Below, piece after piece: positions 21,578 through 31,729 of a DNA stretch of 64,000 nt (position 1 is the first letter of the stretch; every line of letters begins with the position of its first letter). The stretch covers positions 2,554,001 through 2,618,000 of the forward strand of contig NC_134138.1 in the NCBI RefSeq assembly GCF_033958435.1, given 5' to 3'. Position numbers and translations under genes: made by a program. The notes beneath the pieces were generated by a model. That model saw only the letters and a list, made by a program, of their open reading frames with translations, had not been told where the DNA came from and ran no database searches. The stretch comes from Carettochelys insculpta. Its lineage: Eukaryota > Chordata > Testudines > Carettochelyidae.

Positions 21578-22652
21578 GTAGTGGAGTGGAGCGGCCACCC
21601 CACTACTGGGAAGGGGAGGGCCCCTTCCAGGAGCCATTTTGTAGTGAACCTGGCACCTCCCAGTCGTCTGACCAGCAGTCAGGAGGCAGGGCCAGGACTC
21701 GAAAAGCCCAGCCTGAGGATTCAGTCCGGACTGCGCCTCCAGGGGAGCCAGAGGACGGCTCTGGGCTACCTGCCTGGGTGAGGCCAAGGCGTGGGTTGAG
21801 GGGCCTGGGCCCTTGCTGATCCAGATGCCCTGGGGACCCCAGAGGAACCTGCATGCTGAAGACGACTAGCTGGACCCAGAGGACCAACCTGCAGACTGGC
21901 CTCAGCCTGCACCCCAAGCCAGCCTGAGGCAGCACCATCAGCCTCACAGGCCTCGATCGGGCCACCCAGACCCCAGCCGCACCTGGAACCCCGTGAGCCC
22001 CGAGAAGTCAGCCAGACACTGGGTATGTGCTGGGGGGGCAGAGAGCAGTAGTGGCCCAGGGGGTAAGAGGACTATTAAAGGGCCTCGGGTTGGCATGTTG
22101 CGGGCTGGATTCCGCGCTAACCTGCGCAGCAAACCATGCTGCTGCAACCAGGGCCCCTGGGCCAGGACATGGAAGAGCGGGTGGGCCCGCCGCCCCCCAG
22201 CACTCACCTGCTGGGTGGCCATCTCCCCCTGCTCTGCCAAGGCAGGTGAAGTGCCTGAGATCTCCTGAGTGAGGAGACAACCTGAACTGTTGTTTGCTAC
22301 CCCACCCTGAGCTTAGAGCCTGAGCAGTCTGTGAACTGTTGGTGTGCTGCCCTGTGCCTGGGCCTGGCCCTGCCCCGCCTTGCACCAGGGCTTGGGCTCC
22401 CTTTGGCTGTTTGCCACCCTGCTCTGAGCTAGGGCCTGGACCTTCTAAGACTGGGCTTGCTGTTGCCCTGACGTGACCTAAATTCCCCCAGTGCCCGTCT
22501 GAAGCAAGGCCAGGCTTTGACTGTTGCCTCTCACCTACCTGGGCAAAGTGGGGACCCCCCAAACTAGTGACTTGGGGGTGTTGTGGTACCCAAGGCAGTG
22601 GGGTGGAGTGGCCGCCTACTGACCCGGAATGGTAGGATCCCTTCCGGGATCT
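21578..22652 (+). repeat. Gypsy-like element, right long repeat (LTR-like)
   Basis: Direct-repeat partner of 19294-20725, with the same order of blocks and fewer minisatellite units. It follows the zinc-knuckle remnant, as a 3' LTR would. Confidence 0.6.
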
Positions 22653-23057
22653 CGAGCTGAGTACGTGGCCCCAACAGTCCGTTGCAGAGAAGGGAGTTGT
22701 GAATCTATTTTTCTATGGGTAAAGAATAAAACCTTCAGAGGACATTTATTCTGCACTTGTGCAGTGGCACAGAATTCCATCAGGAGTGAACTGCTAACAT
22801 ACTTCTCATCCTTGCAGAGGCCTTTACATCCCTTTTCTTCACAATCCTAGTGGAATGTCAGCCTCTGTAGGGGAGCTGTGCTGATGGCCATAAAATCCTC
22901 CCCAGATCAGTACTGCCAGACATAACGTAATGTCTGACAGTCTGTGTGCCCCCCCATTTTACAATGGCCACCGTCCTCTCCTTATTCTTCCACATAAGCA
23001 CTGATCTCCACCAAAATTTCTCCAGAAAACCCTGGCCAGTGACTCCTATAATTAGTT

Positions 23058-23321
23058 GGTATGTCTACACTAGAGTTTTGTAGACAAAAGTAGGGTTTTG
23101 TTGACAAAACTCTGGGAGCATTTACACAAAATGTGTTTTATCAACAGAAACTGTTGACAAAAAAGCAGTGTAAATGCTCCAAGAGGCCCTTTTGTCGACT
23201 GAGCGGATCAAAAGATTGATCCGCTTTTATGCGTAGACACAATCTGTCAACAGAAGTTTTGTGGGAATATCTGTTCCAACAGTAATTTCTGTAGACAAAT
23301 GCTTCTAGTGTGGACGTGGCC
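23058..23321. mobile_element. MITE with GTCTACACTAG ends
   Basis: The inverted ends GGTATGTCTACACTAG and CTAGTGTGGACGTGGCC enclose 264 bp with internal complementary GTTTTGT/ACAAAAC blocks. Non-coding; perhaps Mariner- or Harbinger-derived. Confidence 0.7.
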
Positions 23322-24296
23322 ATTGAGTCTGATATCATCACTTGTCATCTTCATGTGTTGTATGTTCAGGGTATGCTCAGGAATAGTGGAAATATCCTGT
23401 ATCTTTCACCCTTGTGTTTTCTCACTTTGTCCATTCCTGCCTGGCACTTGTGCGCAGTGTTACGTGGCACTTGGGTTATAAGCCATTCCGGACAAGGAGC
23501 ATGTCTTCATCCACTAGGGCGCCCATCCTACTGAGACTTTGGACTCTAAAATAAAGGTTAATGGCATATGCTCAAACAGGACACGCTTATGCCAGGGCTG
23601 GGCCAAGTGTTGAAGTGTTGGGCATAACAGCTGCCCTTCATTCAGGATAAACCTAAGAAACAATTAAGCACCTCTGGAATAAATAGTGGAAAGAGTAGAA
23701 ACTTGTCTAAAACACTGGCCGTATGATAGGTTGGTTGGAATCAGCTGCGGGGAGCAGAGGGTGACGGAGCTTGAATGCAAGCAGGACTGGGTATTCCTTT
23801 GGCGTGTGAAAGTGTGGCACAGCAGAAACACTAGAGTGCAGTGCAGAAATAATAGAGCGGGCAGAGTTGCTTGTAGTGTGACCTTGCAAAAAATTACAAG
23901 CTTTTGGATAGTGCACTGGCTAAAATGAGCTTTGGCACTGAGTGAAAACACTCTTGTTGTGACTCCTGCCAAGTCAAGGACACAGACTCAGTATGCATTT
24001 TTGTAAACAATCAGGGTTACACTAAAGACATACCCGACCGTCACCTTCTCCTAATGGAAGTAACCACAAGACCCCCAGCATCGGCTAACCTGCTGCCTCA
24101 GAAGATTAACAGTGTCTGTCTAATATGTAAGTAAAAGTCCGAAGGTGACTGAGTACTCTTCCGAAGAGCAAGGAAATTGATTCATTCACTAAAAGGACAC
24201 AGAGTGAGTACTTCAAACTGGGGTTCCAATTAGGTGGTCTAGAGCCTAATAGCTCAAAGCTTTCCTGAAATCATCAACAACAAATAGGGGCTCAGT

Positions 24297-25757
24297 GCTC
24301 ATTGGTGTCTGATGCCTCCCTCGATATTTCCCTCCATCTTTCCCTGTCCAGTACAGAGTGGCTTAGTTTCTGTAGACCAGCTTCTCTTCAATCTACTATG
24401 TCATCTACCCATTCTCTGTGGGGTCTGCCTCTCCTCTTCAAACCGTCCATTATGCTGAATACTAGGGTCGTGATTTTTTGTTCATCATTCATTCGGCAGA
24501 TATGCCCAGATAGCAGCTGTAACTTCCATTGCATAACCTTCTGCAGTAGGTTCTCCTTCAGCCTGTATCTTGCTATATAATTCCTCATTGGTGACCTGCT
24601 GCATCCATCCTGTTCTCAGTATCTTTCTATATTTCCCTCCAATGCCAGTATCCTTCTCTTTAAATCTTTCATTATCACACGTCTCACATTCATATAACAT
24701 GCTGCTGAATACGCATGTTTTCAGGACACTCAGCTTCATTCTTAAGCTAATCACTTTCCTTTTCTAGAAATTATCCATTGCCTTCAAACTCGCTCTTGCT
24801 TTTGCTATTCCTGTCGCTATTTCCTTCATAAAGTTTGATCATACTTCATGTTGCTTCCCAGATATGTGAACTTCTCTACCTTCTCTAGTTCGATCCCATC
24901 CACACTGATCTTCCTTCCTATTTCCGTATCTCTAAATACCATTGTGTTTGTTTATCAATGTTCATAATCAGTCTGTACTGCTTCCCTTCTTCGTTTAGCA
25001 CCTGCACCATCCTTGGTAGCTTCTCTTCATCTTCAATAACTACATCATCCACGAACATCAATTTGTTGATTCTCATCTTGTGCACCTATATGCCTACTAC
25101 CTCTTCCTTGATCTTGTCCATTGCTCTCTCCAGATGCGTGATGAAGATACTTGGCGATATCAGATCTCCTTGTCTCATACCGCTACTCCTTCTAAACCAA
25201 TTTTGATTCTCTGCACATTCTCATGGCTGCCTCCTCATTGTTGTTGATATCCTTCAACAACCGTATCAGTCTGCTATCTACTCTGTATGACTCCAACACC
25301 ATCCAAGTCCCTTTCTGATCTATACTCTCAAATGCCTTCTGAAAATCAGCTAAACAGTTGTAGATTTTTCTGGTTCTTTCATTGAGCTTTCTCCACTCTC
25401 GATCTTATTGCCAGTGTTAGCTGTATGGTAGTTATTTCTTTCCTGAATCCCGCTTGCTCCTCTGCTAGACGTTCTTCTATCTGTGATCTCAGTCTCTCTG
25501 CCAATATCATCAGCAGCCCTTTGCCTAGATGACTGGTTAGGGCAATCCTTCTGTAGTTCTTGCACTCCGATGTACTTCCTTTCTTGTGTATTGTCACTAG
25601 CACGGATCTTGTCCATTGGTTAGGCGCCTTCCCTTCTTTCCACACTATATTACATAGTTGATGTATTTCCTGAATCACACTTTCTTTGCCGTATTTGATC
25701 ATCTCTCCCATGATCGTATCATTTCCAGGGCTTTTGTTGTTTCTGTAAGCCTTCATT
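24297..25757 (-). mobile_element. RTE-like LINE, 5'-truncated
   Basis: The - strand holds ORF2 pieces in order: NNKSPGNDTIMGEMIKYG, then APNQWTRSVLVTIHKKG and CKNYRRIALTSHLGKGL (25379-25756), an AEEQAGFRK motif, then SSMLYECETC (24485-24754), LLQKVMQWKLQLLSGHICRM, GRPHREWVDDIVD (to about 24388), and beyond an in-frame stop LSHSVLDRERWREI. These are hallmarks of RTE/BovB-like reverse transcriptases and their C-terminus. The stretch 24760-25380 contains the degraded palm domain. Several frameshifts and stops; inactive. Confidence 0.8.
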
Positions 25758-26341
25758 TGAAAACTCCCCCATCTAAGTCATTGGGGTTGCTGCATAGACC
25801 CTAGCCAAGATATGAAAAGTGAGCATCTGTTCTTAGGAAATCAGGCTCTTCCAAGGGTCTTTGAGCAGCCACAATCACTGGTTCTGTAACTGTTGGCTGT
25901 TTGTTTGTAAGGAAGGTAAGTGTTTGGGCTTACATGGGTTGACCACTTCTGCATGAGCTGTTGGTCTGAGGCTTGATTTGACTCAAGCTTGTGTGACCTG
26001 ATGCTGCACTAAGCAGCCCTGATCCTTTTAAGCGGGAGTTTATTGTGCTAAGCAGCAAACATCTGTTTCTCAGGGTAACAGACAGGTGGCTTTGCTGGTT
26101 GGCTAATGGTTGTGACGTGTGCTTTAAAATAGTATGCCAAGATAGGTTGTCCTGCAGAGCATAAAGAGCATGACTTAACTGAGTTTTAAAGTAGCAGATC
26201 CCGACTTTTTTAAATGACTTTAATTTAACTATTGCACTAACTGAAATTGGTTCATAGAAAATCAGAACTCTCTCCTTTTTGTATCTCTGTTTGGATGGTG
26301 CAGCGTGAAGTGCATTTATTCCTTTGAATTAGGAAGGCTGA

Positions 26342-26365
26342 TTTTTTTTTTTTTTTTTTTTTTTT
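26342..26365. repeat. Homopolymer T24
   Basis: Twenty-four consecutive T, possibly the reverse of a retroposon poly-A tail, but no element body was recognised beside it. Length is likely variable or error-prone. Confidence 0.9.
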
Positions 26366-27329
26366 ACTGTGTAATGATTTGTCAGCAACTTGGTTTCCAT
26401 CTGGCATTACATTTAGATCTTGTACTTCCCAACGGGTGGAGTTTCGCAACAAAAAGGTGGATCAGTGGTAGATTTCTCTTTCATGACAAAATTCTAAGTC
26501 ATAAAAATATTGTGATGTTCTCTCATTCTGCCAGAATGAAATTTGTTTCTCTTCCTGTTTTTGTAGCTAGTGTACTATGGTATTTTGACACTGTCATTCC
26601 TGCCTCATGTGCCAAAAAAGTAATGAAACTTTACTCAGTTAAAAGTGTTCCATGTTTTTCATACCAAATGGTAGAAATGTTACATTATTGGGACTAGCTA
26701 ATTTTGTGGCAGGGTGTGGTTTTATTGGTGATGAACTTATTCTTCAAAACTTCACGCCAAAAATGGCTGAAGGTTCGGAAGGGAACAACAACATTCTGGA
26801 TGTTTTGCTCATGCCTCATTTTAAATAAACACGTACAAACTTACTGGTCTCTCTGAAAAATTAACCTTAAGTCTCGGTGCCTCCTTTTCCCTGCCGGGAG
26901 TGACAGGCAATACAGCAGTTCTGGCCCCTGGTTTTACAAAATATCATGCAAGTCCTTTATTTCCAGGCAAGTTGAATAGTAACAGAGGTAGCTGTGTTAG
27001 TCTGTGTTCTAACAAAACAAATCAGCTGTCATGTAGGACTTGAAAGATTAACAAAATAATTTACAAGGTGATGCGCTTTTGTGGTACAGACCCACTTCTT
27101 CAGATCAGTAGCATTTCCAGTACAGACTGACAGTATATAGCACACAGGTCCAAAATTAAATAAAAACTGACAAATCAGCTACATGGAACTGAAGGGGTGG
27201 GGCGGGGGGAATACAGATTATCTTGCCTCAGATCATTACACATACCAAAGGAAAGGAAACAGTGTGAGATAATTGCTGTCTCTATTGAGACCAAGTGATA
27301 ATGTGTCAAATCTGAGCCTGAACTCCAGT

Positions 27330-27545
27330 TCATGCGTCTCCCTTTATAATCTGCTGTTGAAGTCTCTTTGCTGTAGGACACAGTCCCAGGTGTTTAACAG
27401 GATGGCCCACTCCAGTGAAATGCTCACTGACAGGTTTGTGTGTATTCAGATTCCTGATGTCTGCTCTGTGCCCATTCGTTCTTTGGCGAAACGTTTGCCC
27501 AATGTATGTATTACAGGCACATTGCTGGCAGATGATGACACACAT
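27330..27545 (-). pseudogene. Penelope GIY-YIG endonuclease, sense copy
   Basis: The translation has CQQCACNTYIGQTFRQRTNG, HRADIRNLNTHKPVSEHFTG and VKHLGLC. YIG and the RxNGHR block match the GIY-YIG nuclease that nicks the target DNA in Penelope elements. A frameshift after LGLC ends similarity. Confidence 0.88.
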
Positions 27546-27567
27546 AACAGTGGTTGAGGTACAGGAG

Positions 27568-28214
27568 CACGAGCCCTGATCTTTTGATTAATATGGTTAA
27601 GTCCAGTGATGGTATTTCCAGAATAAATATCTGGACAAAGGTGACAACGGGATTTGTTGCAAGGAAAAGTTCCAGGATTAGTATTACTGTGAAATGACCC
27701 GTGAAAATTGGTAGTGAAAATTTACAAGTGAAAATTTTCCTTAGGTTAGGAGATTTTCTAGAGGAGAGATCAGGCCTCTCACCTAGGGCCTGCCAGACTG
27801 TAGTATCATGTTCTAGTGGGTAATTAAGTTTTACAAACGCTTGGTAGAGATCTTGAAGTTTTTGGTCTCTGTCAGTAGGATCAGAGCAGATATGGTTGTA
27901 TCTAAGGGCTTTACTATAAATGATGGTGTGGTGTGTGCTGGATGGAAGGTGGAAGCATGGAGGTAAGTGTCACAGTCAGTGGGTTTCTGGTGGAGAGTGG
28001 TCTTGATCCAGCCATCAGTGATCTGTACTGCGGAGTCCAGGAAATGGCTTTCTCGTGTGCAATGGTCAAGGCTGAGATTGGTAGGGTGCAGTTTGTTAAA
28101 ATCTCTGGACTTTTTCCAGAGCCTCTTTACTATGGGTCCAAATGATAATGTCATCAGTGTAATATAAGTAAAGGAGAGGTGATAGGAGATGAAAGCTGAG
28201 GAAACGTTCTCATT
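27568..28214 (-). pseudogene. Penelope reverse-transcriptase fragment
   Basis: Only the C-terminal palm, thumb and linker of the RT are left. The catalytic motif YTDD is encoded at 28150-28161 (- strand) in the context YLYYTDDIII, one frame away from the following segment, so there is a frameshift. Downstream FLDSAVQITDGWIKTTLHQK, PTDCDTYLHASTFHPAHT match conserved Penelope sequence. The N-terminal half is missing. Confidence 0.85.
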
Positions 28215-28238
28215 CTCCTGTACCTCAACCAATGTTAT

Positions 28239-28505
28239 ATGAGCCAGCAGTGCCGCTCTAATATGTACATTGGGCAAACGGGTCAAACACTGTGCCAGAG
28301 AATGAATGGGCACAGAACAGACATCAGGAACCTTAATACACACAAACCTGTCAGTGAGCATTTCACTGGAGTGGGCCATTCTGTTAAACACCTGGGACTA
28401 TGCATCCCACAACAAAGAGACTTTAACAGCAGATTACAAAGGGCAATGCGTGAATTGGATGTAGCTCAGGCTCAAATTCGATACATTATCACTTGGTCTC
28501 AATAG
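28239..28505 (+). pseudogene. Penelope GIY-YIG endonuclease, inverted second copy
   Basis: Same domain on the + strand: CRSNMYIGQTGQTLCQRMNG, then SEHFTGVGHSVKHLGLCIPQ and QRDFNSRLQRAMREL. It stays open to 28505, better preserved than the - strand copy, and contains the C-terminal segment the other has lost to frameshift. It is separated from any RT in its own orientation. Confidence 0.88.
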
Positions 28506-28692
28506 AGACAGCAATTATCTCACACTACAAGGACTATTGCCAGTCCTTTTTGTATTTGTAATGATTTCAAACAAGGCATTTAGTATCTCTCTCCTCCCCT
28601 TCAGTTCCATGTAGCTGATTGGTCAGTTTTTATTTAATTGTTTTGGACCTGTGTGCTATATACTGTCAGTCTGTACTGGAAATGCTACTGAT

Positions 28693-28728
28693 CTGACGAA
28701 GTGGGTCTGCCCCACAAAAACTCATCAC
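28693..28728 (+). ncRNA. Hammerhead-ribozyme-like core, decayed (PLE right arm)
   Basis: CTGACGA at 28693-28699 fits the hammerhead CUGANGA box. One A follows, then a GTGGG/CCCAC stem (28701-28705/28711-28715), then AAAA where GAAA is required. The matching - strand core in the left arm has CTGAAGA at 27097-27103 and also AAAA. Both have probably lost activity. Confidence 0.55.
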
Positions 28729-29389
28729 CTTATAAATTATTTTGTTAATCTTTAAAGTGCTACGTGACTTCTGGTTTATTTCCAGGCAGCTGTGCTAGAG
28801 CATCACCTTGAGGACTGTCTGAACATGATGTCTTTTTCGGGACGGGCAGAAAGCAGCATGGTTTGAATTTGCTCTGTGGCTGTTGAAGACCGAAGTAGGC
28901 CCTTAGCTAACTCTCTGCATGGCCCTGCCCTTCACCCAGAGGTTCTTTTACTGCAGCTACAAATGAGAGAAGAGTGGCTAGAGTGGGACAAGTTGTAGAC
29001 TGTTACAGTCTGCAAGAGACAAGTCTGTATGATCATAGCCTGGAGAGGAGTCAGCACCTGAGAATACCAAGACACAATCTAGTGTATGAAAGTTGAAGAA
29101 TTGCTGGCCTATGGGATGTATCCTCTCCCCTACTTGGCCACTCTTCTTGTCCCCACTACCTTGTGTGTTGCTCCTGCGTAGTGGGAAGCACTGCTTCTGT
29201 AGTGTGCTCGTCTCCAGCCAGTCCCCAGAGTGATCCTGATGAAAAATGGAGTCGGTGTGTGACTAAGCGGAAGGTCCCCACAGGGCCTACCTCTAAAATT
29301 TACATGGGAAACGAGAGACATTGAGAGGGGCTCTAGCCTTTGATGCTGTGTCGCTCGTAATGAATCCCTTTCATGTTGTGTTTTGACAG

Positions 29390-29498
29390 AGTGGAAGCAG
29401 CTTCCATGTGTTTGACCAAGGCCAGTTCGCCAAGGAGGTGCTTCCAAAGTACTTCAAACATAACAACATGGCCAGCTTCGTACGGCAGCTCAACATGT
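29390..29498 (+). CDS. HSF1: HSF1 coding exon 2 (DNA-binding domain, recognition helix)
   Basis: This exon encodes 36 codons plus one base of heat shock factor 1, the nuclear transcription factor that trimerises on stress and binds nGAAn elements of chaperone-gene promoters. The translation starts [20 protein letters not shown] and ends FVRQLNM, which is the middle of the winged-helix domain including recognition helix 3. An AG acceptor lies at 29388-29389 and a GTAAGT donor follows at 29499. The exon begins in phase 0 and leaves one base (T), which joins AT at the start of the next exon to give Tyr. Aligned to human HSF1 it covers residues 40-75. It is HSF1 rather than HSF2 because HSF2 has a different HVFDQGQF segment. 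Exon 1 should lie upstream and was not found. No frame damage is visible. Confidence 0.97.
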
Positions 29499-30530
29499 GT
29501 AAGTACCTTTCTGACAACTTTAGAAGTCAGAGCGTTAGGCCTACGCCTTGCTATGACGGTCACTTCTTCTGCCTGCATCTTTACTTAGCTGAAAGGGCAG
29601 TACAGGAGCATTCTGGGTAGCATTGGTTTAAAAGCATGGTAGCTTTGAAGCATCTTGTTGTCAGATGGCGGGGGCAGAGGATGGCTGAGAGAGCAGTCAT
29701 AAAGTTAGCCTTTGGTGGTGAGAGAGGACCTTCCATCCTCAAGCTTTGCAGATAAAGCAGCTGCTAACTGGCTTCTCTCAGTAGGCCTTGTTCACATTTT
29801 GATAGTGTTTCAGTGCAATCACCCATCCCTGCCTTGTGCCCTGTAGCCAAGAAGGGGAGAGGCATTTCCCTAAATCTCGTTCTTGCTCTTTTCTTCTTTC
29901 CTGCTTATGATGACCCAGCCTTAGAAGGGCAATGGAAGGCAGCACATGTCTGCATATGGTACCTGGTGCTGCTGCTGGAGGCAGCAATGCTGTGAGAATG
30001 GGTGACTACGAAGGGAGGTAAAGGCTCCTTGAAGAGAGCTGATTGTCAGAGAGGATCGGAGAAGCATCCCCAAAGAAATCCAAGCTTGCCATGGGCAGAA
30101 AGATATCCACGAGATAGCAAATATAGTTGGTTACAACTGAAAGCTGAATTCCTGTTGAACATCTGCCTGCATGCCTGCATTTTGTTTTGCTATTGAAAGT
30201 GGAGTGGACTTTCTGGTCCTCAGGAAGCAGAGCTCTGCTCTCACCTTTTGCTGGCTGGCAGGGGAATGGAGGTTTTGTAAGACCTTTTTCGCAGGGAGGA
30301 GAGCTCATCCATCTGGCTTGATTTCATACAGCCAGCCTATTGACCCCTGCTGGTCCCCTTACTGCAACTGACTCTAATGGAGCTGGGGGTACAGTTTACC
30401 TTTAGTGGAGTGGCCATAAATATGGATAATTTTGGCATAGGTTTGGCCTAAACATTGGTGTTTGTTAAGGCAGATGCTCCCCGTGGGTGGGAAAGGACTG
30501 CATGGGCTCAGAGCAAACAAGGAGACAGAA

Positions 30531-30631
30531 TTTCTGGATATGGTCTGAAGAAGTGGGTCTGTCCCACGAAAGCTCACCTAATAAACTATTTTGCTAGTCT
30601 TTAAAGTGCTACTTGACTGCTTTTTGTTTTG
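30531..30631 (+). mobile_element. Short Penelope-end unit with 12-bp duplication
   Basis: A 101-bp insertion flanked by the perfect duplication AAGGAGACAGAA (30519-30530 and 30632-30643). It carries the best preserved hammerhead-like core of the window. Confidence 0.85.
30545..30580 (+). ncRNA. Hammerhead-ribozyme-like core, conserved
   Basis: CTGAAGA (30545-30551), one A, stem GTGGG/CCCAC (30553-30557/30563-30567) with a TCTGT loop, then GAAA (30568-30571) and a weak stem III. The invariant CUGANGA and GAAA boxes are both intact. Hammerhead motifs are known from the terminal repeats of Penelope elements. The extra A before stem II and the very short stem III mean activity as a monomer is doubtful. 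Confidence 0.6.
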
Positions 30632-30651
30632 AAGGAGACAGAAGTCTGGGT

Positions 30652-30860
30652 ACAAAACAAAACAGCAGTTATGTGGCACTTTAAGACACTAACAGAATAA
30701 TTTATTAGGTGATGAGCTTTTGTGGGACAGACTCACTTTGTCAGGCAGTGGCTCTGTCCCACGAAAGCTTATCACCTAATAAACGATTTTGTTAGTCTTT
30801 CCAGTGCTACATGACTGCTTTTTTGTTTTGGTAGAATACAGACTAACAGGGCTAATTTAT
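30652..30860. mobile_element. Inverted pair of Penelope-end units
   Basis: The left unit (about 30652-30748, head first) and right unit (about 30750-30848, inverted) meet at a short spacer. Shared blocks are AATAATTTATTAGGTGATGAGC / its complement and GTCTGTCCCAC. On the + strand the right unit keeps GAAAGCTTATCACC but its CUGANGA box is changed. About 20 bp past 30848 another partial head-like piece follows. Confidence 0.75.
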
Positions 30861-31150
30861 TAAGTGATGAGCTTTCCTGGGGCTGTTGCACTTCCCAGAA
30901 GTAGGGGTGTTACCTACTTGTCTGCATTTAAGATCACAATAGCAAATCTGATTGCCAGGACATTGACACTTAGCAGCTAATACCCCAGAGGGATGCAGAT
31001 TTCCTCACCTCACCGGGAAGCTGGGCGCCATTCCCCTGGTGGAGTACAAAACACTGGGGGTTGGGAGTGTGTTAAGTGTTAGCTGCTGAAAGGAGTTGGG
31101 TCTCTCCACTGGTGTCTGTCCAGGAGGGTCAAAGAGCTTGAAACAAGGGG

Positions 31151-31243
31151 TCTGAAGAAGTTGGCTCTGTTCCACAAAAGCTCTTCACTGAATAAATCAT
31201 TTTGTTAGTCTTTAAGGTGCTACATTTCTGCTGCTTTGTTTTG
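31151..31243 (+). mobile_element. Short Penelope-end unit with 13-bp duplication
   Basis: A 93-bp insertion between TTGAAACAAGGGG (31138-31150) and TTGAAGCAAGGGG (31244-31256), one mismatch. CTGAAGA at 31152-31158 is intact; the GAAA box reads AAAA. Confidence 0.8.
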
Positions 31244-31729
31244 TTGAAGCAAGGGGTTCGCTACAGGTTGGCTGGCTTAACAGAATGGACTGTGCTTTAA
31301 CCTTCAGTTCTCTAGACTATAGTGAGGACTTACTCTGCTGGTTTCCAGTTAACTGATAAATCGTGTTTTGATGACCGTGTGGGGGTGCCAGTACTTGGTG
31401 TGGTGCATTCGTCCCTGAAGAGTGTACAAATCTCCCTCAGGTGACTGTCTCAGGGACTTGCAGAAGAGAGCTCTGAGCATGGTGCGTGAGTGCTGAAGGC
31501 CTAGAGTTCTAGTTTAAGAAGGCATTGGAGTCATTTGGCTTTCCTGGAGGAAGAGTGAGACTCATAGCAGGTCTGGCATCCTGAGGGGTTCCTCCTGTCA
31601 TCTGTTCCAAAGCTAGCAGCATGGCGCCGATCCTATGGATGAACGCCGCCTCATCTGTAACAGCAGCCCTTCCCAGAGTTCTCTAGCGGTCTTAACCCAA
31701 ACAGGGTTACCCCATAAACACAGCAACCT

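Larger units (their letters stand above)
26970..28774 (-). mobile_element. Penelope-like element with inverted ends
   Basis: A 1,805-bp insertion enclosed by the perfect 14-bp duplication TTTATTTCCAGGCA (26956-26969 and 28775-28788). Sense is the - strand: RT fragment (28214 to 27568), GIY-YIG endonuclease (27545 to 27330), 3' UTR and a terminal unit ending near 26985. At the other side (28215-28774) the endonuclease, 3' UTR and terminal unit occur again in inverted orientation, so about 560 bp form inverted arms (26985-27567 and 28215-28774). The terminal unit is the same as the short SINE-like repeat found elsewhere here. Penelope elements use a telomerase-related RT and often carry such rearranged ends. 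Confidence 0.9.
1..29389 (+). other. HSF1: HSF1 intron 1 (3' part)
   Basis: Intronic DNA before exon 2; no sequence resembling HSF1 exon 1 or any other host exon was recognised. Stretches in which I see only ordinary AT-rich, apparently single-copy sequence are 1-950, 4862-5800 (apart from a small tandem duplication), 6850-7740, 9870-10300, 10400-11775, 12670-13365, 16380-16990 (G-rich), 22660-23055, 23325-24295, 25760-26955 and 28790-29380. The remainder is mobile-element sequence listed separately. Confidence 0.85.

Noticed and set aside
26342..26365. T24 tract as the tail of a recent retrogene
   Set aside because: No coding sequence or duplication beside it.
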